DNA from: Nonomuraea lactucae
GTDB taxonomy: Bacteria; Actinomycetota; Actinomycetes; Streptosporangiales; Streptosporangiaceae
Direction: 5' to 3'
Assembly (NCBI RefSeq): GCF_003313395.1
Contig: NZ_QNFZ01000293.1
Location: forward strand, 1-45,387
Length of the DNA stretch: 45,387 bases
Positions within the stretch are counted from its first letter, which is position 1, and each line of letters begins with the position of its first letter. Below are positions 33,794 through 42,658 of this stretch, piece after piece. The notes beneath the pieces were generated by a model that ran no database searches, was not told the origin of the DNA, and saw only the letters and a list, made by a program, of their open reading frames with translations. The position numbers and the translations under genes are program-made.

Positions 33794-33913
33794 GCCTGCA
33801 AGGTACCGGCCGGACCGGAATTCCGGAGTAACGAGATTGCCGGATGCCGGAAAGGAATCCACCCGCGCGACTGCCGGAACGCCCCCCTGACACCGCGCCG
33901 CCGGGTCGTCACC

Positions 33914-34834
33914 ATGACTGGCATGACAGCAGTGGTGCAGGCCGAAGGTCTGACGAAGTACTACGGCAGGCGCCGAGGGCTGGAAGACCTCACGCTCGAC
34001 ATCCAGCCGGGCGAGATCTTCGGCTACCTCGGGCCGAACGGCGCGGGCAAGACCACGACGATCAGGCTCCTGCTCGACGTGATCAGGCCCACCAGCGGCC
34101 AGGTGCGGGTGCTCGGCGCGGACTCCCGGGAGGCGGCGGTCCGGGCCAGGATCGGCTACCTGCCCGGCGAGCTCGTGCTCGAAGGCCGCGAACGGGCCCG
34201 CGACTACCTGGAGTTCCTCGGCAGGACACGGGGCGGGGTGCCGCCGGGCCGCGTCGCCCAGCTGGCCGAGCGGCTCGACGCCGACCTGTCGGTGCCGATG
34301 CGCAAGCTCTCCAAGGGCAACAGGCAGAAGGTCGGGCTGATCCAGGCGTTCATGCACGAGCCCGAGCTGCTCATCCTCGACGAGCCGACCGGCGGCCTGG
34401 ACCCGCTGGTGCAGCAGGAGTTCCTGGCCATGGTCCGCGAGGTGCGCGCGTCCGGCCGTACGGTGCTGATGTCCTCGCACGTGCTCGCCGAGGTCGAGCA
34501 CGTCTCGGACCGGGTCGGCATCGTCCGCGCCGGCCGCCTGGTCGCCGTGGAGAACGTGGCGACGCTGCGCGAGAAGGCGGTGCGCCGGGTGGAGCTCCAT
34601 TTCGACGCGCCGGTGCCGCGCGAGGCGTTCGAAGGGCTGCCGGGCGTGCGTGACCTGCGCGTGGAGGGCGCCAGCGTGCGCTGCACGATCGACGGCAGGC
34701 CGGACCCGCTCATCAAGGCCGCCGCCCGATTCACCGTCGTGCACATGGTCAGCGCCGAGCCCGACCTGGAGGAGATCTTCCTCACCTACTACAGCGAGGA
34801 GGGCAGGAACCATGATCTCCAAGTCTCTTCGTGA
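33914..34834 (+). CDS. ABC exporter ATP-binding protein
   Basis: A 306-residue ATPase. Walker A GPNGAGKTT, signature LSKGNRQKV, Walker B LLILDEPTGG and the H-loop in VLMSSHVLAEVEH are all present. The C-terminal ~80 residues (HFDAPVPREAFEGLPGVRDL...) are the extension usual in DrrA/CcmA-type exporters. Two ATGs compete (33914 and 33923). It overlaps the permease gene start by 23 bp (34812-34834), and the permease is followed by a PucR regulator, making a three-gene unit. The substrate is not evident. Confidence 0.9.
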   Translation: MTGMTAVVQAEGLTKYYGRRRGLEDLTLDIQPGEIFGYLGPNGAGKTTTIRLLLDVIRPTSGQVRVLGADSREAAVRARIGYLPGELVLEGRERARDYLEFLGRTRGGVPPGRVAQLAERLDADLSVPMRKLSKGNRQKVGLIQAFMHEPELLILDEPTGGLDPLVQQEFLAMVREVRASGRTVLMSSHVLAEVEHVSDRVGIVRAGRLVAVENVATLREKAVRRVELHFDAPVPREAFEGLPGVRDLRVEGASVRCTIDGRPDPLIKAAARFTVVHMVSAEPDLEEIFLTYYSEEGRNHDLQVSS

Positions 34835-35606
34835 CCACCGTCGGGCGCTGATCGGGTGGGTGATCGGGCTCAGCGCGTTCCTGTCGATGTACGTGGGGGT
34901 CGTCTACCCGAGCATCGTCGAGGACCCGGCGACCTACAGCGCGCAGGCCGTCGCCAAGTATCCCGGCGCGCTCAAGGACCTGATGGGCGGCCTCCAGGAC
35001 TTCGCCACCGCGCCCGGCTACCTGCAGACGGTCGTCTACCAGATCCTGCTGCCGGTCCTGTTCATCGTCTGCGCGATGGTCCTGGCCAACCGGTCGCTCG
35101 CCGGGCCGGAGGAGTCGGGCACGTTCGAGCTGATCGTCACGCTGCCGATCGACCGCAGGCGGCTCGTGCTGCAGCTCTTCGCCGCCATGGCGCTCGGCCT
35201 GCTGGCAGTGGCCGCCGTGACGCTGGCGGTCGCGTGGGCGCTGGCCCGGTCCGTGGACATGGACGTCCGCTTCGACCGCATCATGGCCGCCCACATCGGG
35301 GTCTACCTGCTGGCGCTGTTCTTCGGCACGCTGACGCTGGCCGTCGGCGCCGCCACCGGGCGCAAGGCCGTCGCCTCGGCGGTTCTCGGCGTCTGGGCCG
35401 TGCTCGGCTACATGGTCGTCACGGTCGGCAAGAACGTGGACGCCGTCTCGTGGCTCAAGTGGGTCTCGCCGTTCCACTACTACGCGGAGGGCAGGCCCCT
35501 CTACGAGGGACTGCCGGTGGGGGACTACCTTGTGCTGGCAGGGGCGGTGGCGGTGCTCGCGCTCACCGCCGTCCTCTCCTTCGACAGGCGTGACGTAGGA
35601 GTCTGA
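34812..35606 (+). CDS. ABC exporter permease
   Basis: A 264-residue ABC-2-type permease. Six membrane segments are apparent: WVIGLSAFLSMYVGVVYPSI near the N-terminus, ILLPVLFIVCAMVLA, AAMALGLLAVAAVTLAVAWA, IGVYLLALFFGTLTLAVGAA, ASAVLGVWAVLGYMVVTV and YLVLAGAVAVLALTAVLS. The ESGTFELIVTLPIDRRRLVL loop is common to this permease group. It pairs with the overlapping ATPase. The start of the PucR gene overlaps its stop (TGATG). Confidence 0.88.
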   Translation: MISKSLRDHRRALIGWVIGLSAFLSMYVGVVYPSIVEDPATYSAQAVAKYPGALKDLMGGLQDFATAPGYLQTVVYQILLPVLFIVCAMVLANRSLAGPEESGTFELIVTLPIDRRRLVLQLFAAMALGLLAVAAVTLAVAWALARSVDMDVRFDRIMAAHIGVYLLALFFGTLTLAVGAATGRKAVASAVLGVWAVLGYMVVTVGKNVDAVSWLKWVSPFHYYAEGRPLYEGLPVGDYLVLAGAVAVLALTAVLSFDRRDVGV

Positions 35607-36625
35607 TGGTGGCCTCAGAGGTGCCCGCCGGCCTCCTCGGCGGGCACTTAACGGTGCTGGCCGGGGCAGCCGCCACGGGGCGGATGCCGGACCGGGCCGC
35701 GCTCGACGCCTACCGGGAGGCGGGCATGCGGGCCGCGGAGCTGGGCGTGCCGCTGCGGGCGCTCGTCGACGCCGCCCTGTCGGCCGCCGCCCAGGACACC
35801 GACGGCTCCGCCGTGCTTGCCGCGCTGCGTATGGCGGTGTCGGCGCTGATGGAGGGGTACGAGCGGGCGCAGCTCGCGGCGATCCGCGAGGAGGAGGCGG
35901 CACGCAGGGAGTTCGTCGAGGACCTGCTGCTCGGCCGGGCCGAACGCCTTGCCGAGCGGGCCGAACACTTCGGGCTGCGGCTCGCCGAGTCGTACCAGGT
36001 GGCCGTCGCCCGCGGGCTGAAGGACGGCGAGCAGGACCGCATCGAGCGCGACCTGGTCGCCCGCTTCGGCTCGCACAACGTGCTCGTCGCCGTCCGCGAC
36101 GGCCTGCTCGTCTGCGTCGTACCGGCCACCCTGCCGGCGGCGGTGGGGGAGTTCGCCCACCACGTGCGCTCCCGCTTCGCGCCCGGCTGGCGGGTCGGCG
36201 TCGGACGGCCGCAGCGCGGGCCCGGCGGCGTCGTCGCCTCCTACCGGGAGGCGGCCGGAGCGCTCGACCTGGCCGACCGGCTCGGGCTCCGGCTGGACGT
36301 GGTCAAGGCCGCCGACCTGCTGGTCTTCCCGGTGCTGCTGCGTGACCGGAGCGCCATGGAGGACCTGGTGACGAGCGTGCTCAGCCCGCTGCTGCGCGCC
36401 CGGGGCGGCCACGAGCCGCTCATGGAGACGCTGGAGGCGGTCTTCGCCGCGCAGGGCAACCAGGCGGCCGCCGCGCGGCGGCTCGGCATCAGCGCCCGTG
36501 CCGTCACCTACCGCCTCGAACGGATCCGCCGCCTGACGGGCTTCTCACCGGACGACCCGACGCAGCGCTTCACCCTGGAGACCGCCGTCCTCGGCGCGCG
36601 CCTGCTCGAATGGCCCTGGCCCTGA
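35606..36625 (+). CDS. PucR-family transcriptional regulator
   Basis: A 339-residue protein ending in the PucR-type HTH (QGNQAAAARRLGISARAVTY then RLERIRRLTGFSPDD), preceded by a GGDEF-like/ligand-binding region (GRPQRGPGGVVASYREAAGAL) and an N-terminal helical domain (VLAGAAATGRMPDRAALDAY). ATG 35606 overlaps the permease stop (TGATG), so it is translated with the exporter and probably controls it or is activated by its substrate. Ends 14 bp from the convergent quinone oxidoreductase gene. Confidence 0.85.
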   Translation: MVASEVPAGLLGGHLTVLAGAAATGRMPDRAALDAYREAGMRAAELGVPLRALVDAALSAAAQDTDGSAVLAALRMAVSALMEGYERAQLAAIREEEAARREFVEDLLLGRAERLAERAEHFGLRLAESYQVAVARGLKDGEQDRIERDLVARFGSHNVLVAVRDGLLVCVVPATLPAAVGEFAHHVRSRFAPGWRVGVGRPQRGPGGVVASYREAAGALDLADRLGLRLDVVKAADLLVFPVLLRDRSAMEDLVTSVLSPLLRARGGHEPLMETLEAVFAAQGNQAAAARRLGISARAVTYRLERIRRLTGFSPDDPTQRFTLETAVLGARLLEWPWP

Positions 36626-36639
36626 GCGGCGCCCTGGAG

Positions 36640-37587
36640 TCACGGGATCAGCAGCAGCTTGCCCGTGGTGCGACGTGATGCCAGGTCCTCGTGGGCCCGG
36701 GCGGCCTCGGCCAACGGGTAGCGGTGCGACACGTTGACGCGCAGCCGCCCCGACGCGATCCACCCGAACAGGTCGGAGGCACGCTGCAGGAGCTCGGCCC
36801 GGTCGGCGATGTAGTAGGGCAGGCTCGGCCGGGTGAGGAAGAGCGAGCCGCTCTGGTTGAGCCGCTGCGGGTCGAGGGGGGGCACCGGCCCGCTGGCCGC
36901 GCCGTAGAGGGCCATGAGCCCGCGCGGTCGCAGCGCTTCCAGGCCGCCGTCGAACGTGGCGGCCCCCACTCCGTCGTAGACCACGTCCATCCGCCCGCTC
37001 AACGCCTTGGCGAAGTCGTCGTAGCCCAGCACCTCGTCGGCCCCCGCCTCGCGGGCGAGCTTCGCCTTCTCGCCGCTGGACACGGTGCCGAAGACCCTGG
37101 CCCCTCTGAGCTTGGCGAGCTGGACCAGCAGCTGGCCCATGCCTCCGGCGGCGGCGTGCACGAGCACGTTCTCGCCCTCCCGCACCGGGTGGGTGGAGTG
37201 GGTGAGGTAATGGGCGGTCATGCCCTGGAGCATCGTCGCGGCGGCCAGCTCGGCCGACACCCCCTCGGGGACGGGCACCAGCACGCCGGCCGGGACGACG
37301 GCCTTCTCGGCGTAACTGCCCAGCACGTTCGCCCACGCCACCGTGTCACCTACGGCGACACCCTCCACTCCCGGCCCCAGGGCGGACACGACCCCCGCGC
37401 CTTCGGACCCGATGGTGGTGGGCAGGGACAGCGGGTACGCCCCGGAACGGTGGTAGACGTCGATGAAGTTCACCCCGCTCGCGGCGACATCGACCACCAC
37501 CTCGCCCTCTCCCGGAACCGGGTCGGGAAGCTCGGTGTATTCGAGGACCTCTGGACCGCCGTGCTCGGCGACGACTATTGCGCGCAT
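36640..37587 (-). CDS. NADPH:quinone oxidoreductase (zinc-independent MDR family)
   Basis: A 315-residue protein. N-terminal MRAIVVAEHGGPEVLEYTEL and VNFIDVYHRSGAYPLSLPTT are typical of quinone oxidoreductases. The Rossmann motif is in VLVHAAAGGMGQLLVQLAKL and substrate-pocket text in AALYG/LFLTRPSLPYYIAD. No structural zinc Cys cluster is present. It reduces quinones or enones with NADPH. ATG 37587 has GGAGGAG about 12 nt upstream. A 62-bp gap separates it from the kinase gene upstream on the same strand. Confidence 0.9.
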   Translation of the reverse strand: MRAIVVAEHGGPEVLEYTELPDPVPGEGEVVVDVAASGVNFIDVYHRSGAYPLSLPTTIGSEGAGVVSALGPGVEGVAVGDTVAWANVLGSYAEKAVVPAGVLVPVPEGVSAELAAATMLQGMTAHYLTHSTHPVREGENVLVHAAAGGMGQLLVQLAKLRGARVFGTVSSGEKAKLAREAGADEVLGYDDFAKALSGRMDVVYDGVGAATFDGGLEALRPRGLMALYGAASGPVPPLDPQRLNQSGSLFLTRPSLPYYIADRAELLQRASDLFGWIASGRLRVNVSHRYPLAEAARAHEDLASRRTTGKLLLIP

Positions 37588-37649
37588 GGTCCTAGTCAAC
37601 TCCTCCCCGCGACGAGGGATTCCCCCGCCCCCGGTGCGTGCACGAGAGG

Positions 37650-39272
37650 TCAGGAGTCCTTGGGGCCGCGCAGCTCGAAGTCGTCGAAGGTGGTCTTCAG
37701 GAGCGACTCGCTGTCCTTGGGGGTGCGGGCGAACAGGCCGAGGTTGCCGTTGCCGATGCCGTTCGGGTCGTCCGCCTGGAGCGCCTGCTTGCCGTTCACC
37801 CACATGGTCAGCCGCACCGCGCCGCCGAGCTGCTCGCACGACGCCTCGATGCGGGCCTTGCCCGGCAGGCCGTCCACCTTGCCGGACTGGGCCAGGGTGC
37901 CGCCCGCGCCGTCGAAGATGCGCCGGATGCGTGCCTTGCCCGTCGTGTCGATGCCGAACTCGTAGTAGGTGTCGTCCTCGGCGGCGTGGCAGAAGACGCC
38001 GTACTCGCCACTGCCGGTGACCTGCTCGACCTGTGCGGTGACGGCGATGAGCACGGTCGAGGGGAGCATCGGAGTCGGCCTGGCCGACGGGTCGGGCGTG
38101 GTCGTGGGCGTGGCGGTGAGGAAGGGCACCGGCGCGGTGGCCCAGCGCTCCTCGCTGTTCTCCTCCACGTCGAGCCCGTACGTGCCGTCCGTACGGTAGC
38201 CGTAGCTGGACGATTCGTCCGCGTCGTAGGTGCCGGGCCAGCCGCCGGTCGTCTGCGTGAAGTCCTCCCGGTAGAGGACGGCGAGGTCAGGGGGGCCGCT
38301 GGGCGTGAGCGTCCGCCACGCGGCCACGCCGACGCCCGCGAGCGCGACCGCGGCGGCGGCGAGCCCCGCGAGGAGCCTGCCCCTCCTCTTCACAGGCGCG
38401 TACGGCATGGCGTCCGTGAACGCGGTCGTCCCCTGCTGCCAGGCCACCTGCACGGTCATCGCCGCCTGCTCCGGCTGGGCGGAGCGGCCCACGAGGTGGT
38501 CGAGCAACTGCTGCGCGGTCGGCCGCATGGCCGGGTCCTTGCGCAGCGTGGAGGCGACCAGCTCGCGCAGCCCCGGCTCGACGTCGCTGATGTCGGGCTC
38601 GGTGTTGAGCACCTGGTAGACGATCGCGGGCAGCGTGCCGCCGCCGAACGGAGCCCGCCCGCTGGCGGCGAACGCCACCAGGCATCCCCACGAGAACACG
38701 TCGCACGCGGGCGAGACCGGCTCGCCGCGCAGCACCTCGGGCGCCATGTAGCGGGGCGTGCCGACCAGCTCGCCGGTGCCGGTGACCCCGCCGAGCGTGT
38801 CGAGCGCCCGCGCGATGCCGAAGTCGATCACCCGCGGGCCGACGGGGGACAGCAGCACGTTGGACGGCTTGAGGTCGCGGTGCACCACTCCGGCCCCGTG
38901 GATGGCGGTGAGCGCGGTGGCCACGCTGACGGCCAGCGCGTCGAGGCTGGACCCCCTGAGCGGGCCCGACTGCTCGACGGCCTGCTCCAGGTTGGGGCCG
39001 GGCACGTACTCGGTGACGACGTAGAGCTGGTCGCCGTCGAGCGCAGCCTCCAGCACCGCGGCCGTGCAGAACCTGCGCACCCGCTGCGCGGCGTCCGCCT
39101 CCCGGCGGAAACGCATGCGGAACTGCTCGTGCTGGCTCAGCTCCGGGTTGATCACCTTGACGGCGACCCGTTGGCCGGTGCCGTCCTCGGCGAGGTGGAC
39201 CGTGCCCATCCCGCCACGCCCCAGGACGCTCAGCAGCCTGTAGCGCCCGATGTGCGGGGATTCAGCGTTCAC
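37650..39272 (-). CDS. Transmembrane Ser/Thr protein kinase with extracellular sensor domain
   Basis: A 540-residue protein. The N-terminal kinase domain has GRGGMGTVHLA (Gly loop), catalytic Lys39 in VAVKVI, the catalytic loop VVHRDLKPSNVLL, DFG in VIDFGIA, and the activation/P+1 segment GTPRYMAPEVLRG. A membrane helix (LLAGLAAAAVALAGVGVAAW) lies at about 303-322. The extracellular part (about 330-540) is beta-rich (YREDFTQTTGGWPGTYDADE; FGIDTTGKARIRRIFDGAGG), like the LamG/DUF1080-type sensor domains of actinomycete kinases. GTG 39272 begins 6 bp after the HAD gene stop with a weak RBS, so read-through from the ABC-HAD operon is possible. Confidence 0.9.
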   Translation of the reverse strand: MNAESPHIGRYRLLSVLGRGGMGTVHLAEDGTGQRVAVKVINPELSQHEQFRMRFRREADAAQRVRRFCTAAVLEAALDGDQLYVVTEYVPGPNLEQAVEQSGPLRGSSLDALAVSVATALTAIHGAGVVHRDLKPSNVLLSPVGPRVIDFGIARALDTLGGVTGTGELVGTPRYMAPEVLRGEPVSPACDVFSWGCLVAFAASGRAPFGGGTLPAIVYQVLNTEPDISDVEPGLRELVASTLRKDPAMRPTAQQLLDHLVGRSAQPEQAAMTVQVAWQQGTTAFTDAMPYAPVKRRGRLLAGLAAAAVALAGVGVAAWRTLTPSGPPDLAVLYREDFTQTTGGWPGTYDADESSSYGYRTDGTYGLDVEENSEERWATAPVPFLTATPTTTPDPSARPTPMLPSTVLIAVTAQVEQVTGSGEYGVFCHAAEDDTYYEFGIDTTGKARIRRIFDGAGGTLAQSGKVDGLPGKARIEASCEQLGGAVRLTMWVNGKQALQADDPNGIGNGNLGLFARTPKDSESLLKTTFDDFELRGPKDS

Positions 39273-39278
39273 GCCGGG

Positions 39279-39914
39279 TTACTTTACCGACATCGCGTGT
39301 AGCGCGGGCAGGCCCGACACGGGGTCGACGACGATCACCCGGCATCCGGCGGAGGTGGCCGCGGCGATGCCGGTCGGGCTGTCCTCGATCGCGACGCACC
39401 GGCCGGGGTCCACGCGCAGCCTCCGGGCGGCCTCCTGGTAGGGATCGGGGAACGGCTTGCCGCGCGCGGTGTCCTCGGCGGCGATCACCTGGCCGAAGCG
39501 GTGGCCGAGCCGGGGCAGGACGAGCTCCACGACGCTCCGGGGCGAGGCGCTGACCAGGGCGGTCGGGATGCCCCGCGCGGCCAGCTCGCCGAGGAGGTCG
39601 CGGGCGCCGGGCATCAGCGTCACGCCCTCGCCGACGCGCTGGGCGAAGGCGCCGGTGAGGCGCCGGTTCACGTCGTCCGCCTCGTGCTCGCCATCGACGC
39701 CGCAGGCGCGGCGCAGCAGGTGCTCCGTCACGTCGGACACCATGCGGCCGTGGACGTGCGGCACGTCGGCGGGGCCGAGCTCGACGCCGAGCGACCCGGC
39801 CACCGCCACCGTGGCCTGCCACCAGAGCCCTTCGGTGTCCACCAGGGTGCCGTCCATGTCGAACAGGACGGCGTCGAACACGAAGTCCCCCCGATCCCGG
39901 GCCTCAGACGACAT
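39279..39914 (-). CDS. HAD-superfamily phosphatase (beta-phosphoglucomutase-like)
   Basis: A 211-residue protein. Motif I AVLFDMDGTLVDTEG (Asp19/Asp21), motif II Ser/Thr in TALVSASPRS, motif III Lys in ARGKPFPDPY, and motif IV IEDSPTGIAAATSAG match a subclass I HAD phosphatase with a helical cap. ATG 39914 overlaps the upstream ABC ATPase stop by 11 bp; GTG 39881, with GGGGGGA in front, is an alternative. Its place at the end of an ABC importer operon suggests that it dephosphorylates or otherwise processes the imported substrate. The substrate is unknown. Confidence 0.88.
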   Translation of the reverse strand: MSSEARDRGDFVFDAVLFDMDGTLVDTEGLWWQATVAVAGSLGVELGPADVPHVHGRMVSDVTEHLLRRACGVDGEHEADDVNRRLTGAFAQRVGEGVTLMPGARDLLGELAARGIPTALVSASPRSVVELVLPRLGHRFGQVIAAEDTARGKPFPDPYQEAARRLRVDPGRCVAIEDSPTGIAAATSAGCRVIVVDPVSGLPALHAMSVK

Positions 39915-40998
39915 CCGCGGCTTCCGAAACGGCTTCCTCAGCGGGGTCCGGCGCGGGGGCCGTCCGGGCGGACACCAGCACGGGGCGTTCGACCAGCCGC
40001 GTCTCGACCCGGGTGCCGGGCCCGAGCAGCGCCGCCTCGTGTCCTGGCACGTCGGCCAGGACCTCGCCGCCGTCCAGGGACACCCGCAGGCGTACGGAGG
40101 CGCCGCGGAAGGACGCCGCCAGCACCTCTCCCCGGCCGTCGGCGGCGGGCGTCACCTTGACCGCCTCGGGCCGGATCAGCACGTCCACGTGGGGGTCGGC
40201 CGGTGCCGCGCCGTCGAGCGGGAGGAGCTGCCCGAGTACCGTCACCTGGTCACCGGAGGCGGACACCTGCCCGGCGAGGTGGTTCATGGTGCCGACGAAC
40301 TCGGCCACGAACGGGGTGGCCGGCCGGTCGTACACCTCGGCGGGCGGCCCGCACTGCTCCAGGCGGCCGTCGCGCAGGACGGCGACCCGGTCGGCGATCG
40401 ACAGGGCCTCCTCCTGGTCGTGGGTGACGAAGATCGTGGTGATGCCCAGGTCGAGCTGGAGGCGGCGGATCTCCTCGCGGAGCGAGACCCGTACCTTGGC
40501 GTCCAGCGCCGACAGCGGCTCGTCGAGCAGCAGGACGCGCGGCTCCAGCGCGAGCGCGCGGGCCAGCGCGACGCGCTGCTGCTGGCCGCCGGAGAGCTCG
40601 TGCGGGAAGCGGTCGGCGTGGGACGGCAGGCCGACGAGGTGGAGCAGCTCGTCGGCCTTGGCCCGCCGGGTGGCGACGGGCACCTTGCGGACCCGCAGGC
40701 CGAAGGCGACGTTGTCGCGGGCGTTCATGTTGGGGAAGAGCGAGTAGGACTGGAAGACCATGCCCGCGTCGCGCCTGCTGGCCGGGACGTTCGTGATGTC
40801 CTGGCCGTCGACCAGCACGGCTCCGGAGTCGGGCCGCTCGAACCCGGCCACGCACCGCAGCGCCGTCGTCTTGCCGCAGCCCGACGGGCCGAGCAGTGCC
40901 ACGAACTCGCCGGGTTCGATGGTCAGGTCGAGGCCGTCCAGGGCGACGGTCCTGCCGAAGATCCGGCGCAATCCCCGGAACTCCACCTTCGACGTCAT
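39904..40998 (-). CDS. ABC importer ATPase (PotA/Fbp-like with TOBE domain)
   Basis: A 364-residue ATPase. It has Walker A GPSGCGKTT, Q-loop VFQSYSLFPNM, signature LSGGQQQRV, Walker B VLLLDEPLSALD and the H-loop in IFVTHDQEEALS. The C-terminal third (about 240-364) carries a TOBE-like regulatory domain (DVLIRPEAVKVTPA). This places it with the spermidine/iron/2-aminoethylphosphonate importer group. It lies between two permease genes upstream and the HAD gene downstream; the preceding permease stop overlaps its ATG as ATGA. Confidence 0.92.
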   Translation of the reverse strand: MTSKVEFRGLRRIFGRTVALDGLDLTIEPGEFVALLGPSGCGKTTALRCVAGFERPDSGAVLVDGQDITNVPASRRDAGMVFQSYSLFPNMNARDNVAFGLRVRKVPVATRRAKADELLHLVGLPSHADRFPHELSGGQQQRVALARALALEPRVLLLDEPLSALDAKVRVSLREEIRRLQLDLGITTIFVTHDQEEALSIADRVAVLRDGRLEQCGPPAEVYDRPATPFVAEFVGTMNHLAGQVSASGDQVTVLGQLLPLDGAAPADPHVDVLIRPEAVKVTPAADGRGEVLAASFRGASVRLRVSLDGGEVLADVPGHEAALLGPGTRVETRLVERPVLVSARTAPAPDPAEEAVSEAADVV

Positions 40999-41849
40999 TT
41001 CTTCTCCCTCCCGAAGGCGCTGGAGACCGCGAGGAGCAGCAGCCAGAAGAGCAGCAGACTGAGGATGGAGACCGCGACCGACACCTGCCCGCGCGAGCCG
41101 GAGATCGTCACGATCCAGACCGCGAACGGCTGGTAGCCCAGCAGCCGCGCCACGGTGAACTCGCCGAACACCAGGGCGAGCGTGAGGAACGACGCGCTGG
41201 CCAGCGCCGAGCGCAGGTTCGGGATGAGCACCCGGAACACCACGTGCGGCCACGACGCGCCGAGGTTGCGCGCGGCCTCGACGAGCGTCCGCACGTCCAT
41301 CGTGCGCAGCCCCGCGTCCAGCGACCGGTAGACGAACGGCAGCACCAGCACCACGTACGCGAGCACCAGCACGACCGGGAACGCCGGGTCCTGGATCGCG
41401 ATCAGCGTCGCCCAGAACGGCGTCGGAGCCAGCAGGTCGGCCCCGGTGCGCAGCGACGTGCCGAGCCCGGCCACGTACGTGATCGGCGGCACCACCAGCG
41501 GCAGCGTGCAGAGCACCTCCATGACGGGCCGCAGCCGGGGCGCGCTGAGCCGAACGGCCAGCATCGCGGGGAGCGTGAGCAGCAGCACGAGCGCGATCGT
41601 GGCGAGCCCCAGGCCGAGCGAGAGCGCCAGGCTGCCGGCGAACCCCTCGGCCGTGAGCAGCTCCCCGTACGCCCCGAACGACACCCCGGAGGTCGGCGTG
41701 TAGATCGTGTACCAGAGCGACGCCCCCAGGGGCACCAGGAAGTACAGCCCGGCCACCGCGAACACGGCCGCCCGCCACAGGCGCGGCCGGGCCGTCCGGG
41801 CCGCCGGAGCGGCGGCCAGAGGCTGTTCGAGACCTGTCACCGCAGCCAT
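40995..41849 (-). CDS. ABC importer permease, second subunit
   Basis: A 284-residue inner-membrane permease with about six helices (AAVFAVAGLYFLVPLGASLW; LALSLGLGLATIALVLLLTL; ITYVAGLGTS; VVLVLAYVVLVLPFVY; ALVFGEFTVARLLG; ILSLLLFWLLLLAVSSAFG). The EAA-type ATPase-contact loop is EAARNLGASWPHVVFRVLIP. It overlaps the first permease gene by 13 bp and the ATPase start by 4 bp (ATGA). Confidence 0.9.
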   Translation of the reverse strand: MAAVTGLEQPLAAAPAARTARPRLWRAAVFAVAGLYFLVPLGASLWYTIYTPTSGVSFGAYGELLTAEGFAGSLALSLGLGLATIALVLLLTLPAMLAVRLSAPRLRPVMEVLCTLPLVVPPITYVAGLGTSLRTGADLLAPTPFWATLIAIQDPAFPVVLVLAYVVLVLPFVYRSLDAGLRTMDVRTLVEAARNLGASWPHVVFRVLIPNLRSALASASFLTLALVFGEFTVARLLGYQPFAVWIVTISGSRGQVSVAVSILSLLLFWLLLLAVSSAFGREKK

Positions 41850-42658
41850 CGGGTGCTCCTCTTCTGCAGCGGCAGGTAGACGGCCATCACCAGCCCGGCC
41901 ACCACGATCATGTCGAGGCTGAGGGCGAGCGCCACGTTCTCCTGGCCGATCAGCACGTCGCTGGTGAGCGCGTTGGCGATCTTCAGGGTGACGAGCGGCA
42001 CTACTGTGCCCGCGCCCATGGCCGCCGCCGTGGCGTAGGCGGCGAACGCCGAGCCGAACAGCAGCACCACCCCGCCGAGCAGCGACGGCGTCAGCACGGG
42101 CACGCCGACGTGCCGCCAGTAGTGCCAGGCGGTGCCCCCGTTGTTGGCCGCCGCCTCGCGCCACTGCGGTCGCAGCCCGTCCAGCGCCGGAGCCATGACG
42201 AGCACCATCAGCGGCACCGAGAAGTACAGGTAGACCACGACCAGCCCCCAGAAGCTGTAGAGCGCGCCCGTGGGCAGCCCGAGCAGCCCGCTGACCACCC
42301 CTGAGTTGCCGAGCGTGGCCACCCAGAAGAACGCCAGCGGGACGCCGCCGAAGTTCGCGAGCACGCCGGAGGCCGTCAGGACCGCCTGGCGCAGCGCCGT
42401 GAACCTGGAGGTCACCACGGCGTAGGCCAGGACGGTGCCGAGCAGCGCGCCGAGCAGCGCCACCACGGCCGACACCTGGACGCTGCCCGCCATCGAGGTC
42501 AGGTTGCCGCCCTGCAGGCTCTGCCGCAGGTTGTCCAGGGTCGGCCGGCCCCGCGAGGTGAACGCGCCGGCCAGCAGCGCGACCAGCGGGACACCGAAGA
42601 CGAACGCGTAGAAGACCAGAAGGGGCAGCGCGCCCAGCCACCCCTTGGACCTGGTCAT
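41837..42658 (-). CDS. ABC importer permease, first subunit
   Basis: A 273-residue permease. Helices include WLGALPLLVFYAFVFGVPLV, VSAVVALLGALLGTVLAYAV, FWGLVVVYLYFSVPLMVLVM and LSLDMIVVAGLVMAVYLPLQ. The EAA-type loop is REAAANNGGTAWHYWRHVGV followed by P. Its ATG 42658 overlaps the substrate-binding protein stop (ATGA). Together with the next gene it forms the heterodimeric membrane channel. Confidence 0.9.
   Translation of the reverse strand: MTRSKGWLGALPLLVFYAFVFGVPLVALLAGAFTSRGRPTLDNLRQSLQGGNLTSMAGSVQVSAVVALLGALLGTVLAYAVVTSRFTALRQAVLTASGVLANFGGVPLAFFWVATLGNSGVVSGLLGLPTGALYSFWGLVVVYLYFSVPLMVLVMAPALDGLRPQWREAAANNGGTAWHYWRHVGVPVLTPSLLGGVVLLFGSAFAAYATAAAMGAGTVVPLVTLKIANALTSDVLIGQENVALALSLDMIVVAGLVMAVYLPLQKRSTRWLR

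Noticed and set aside
31544-33900. A long plus-strand frame running into the ABC ATPase gene
   Set aside because: The part before 33914 is antisense to three well-supported genes and Arg/Pro/His-rich. Only the ATPase part is real.
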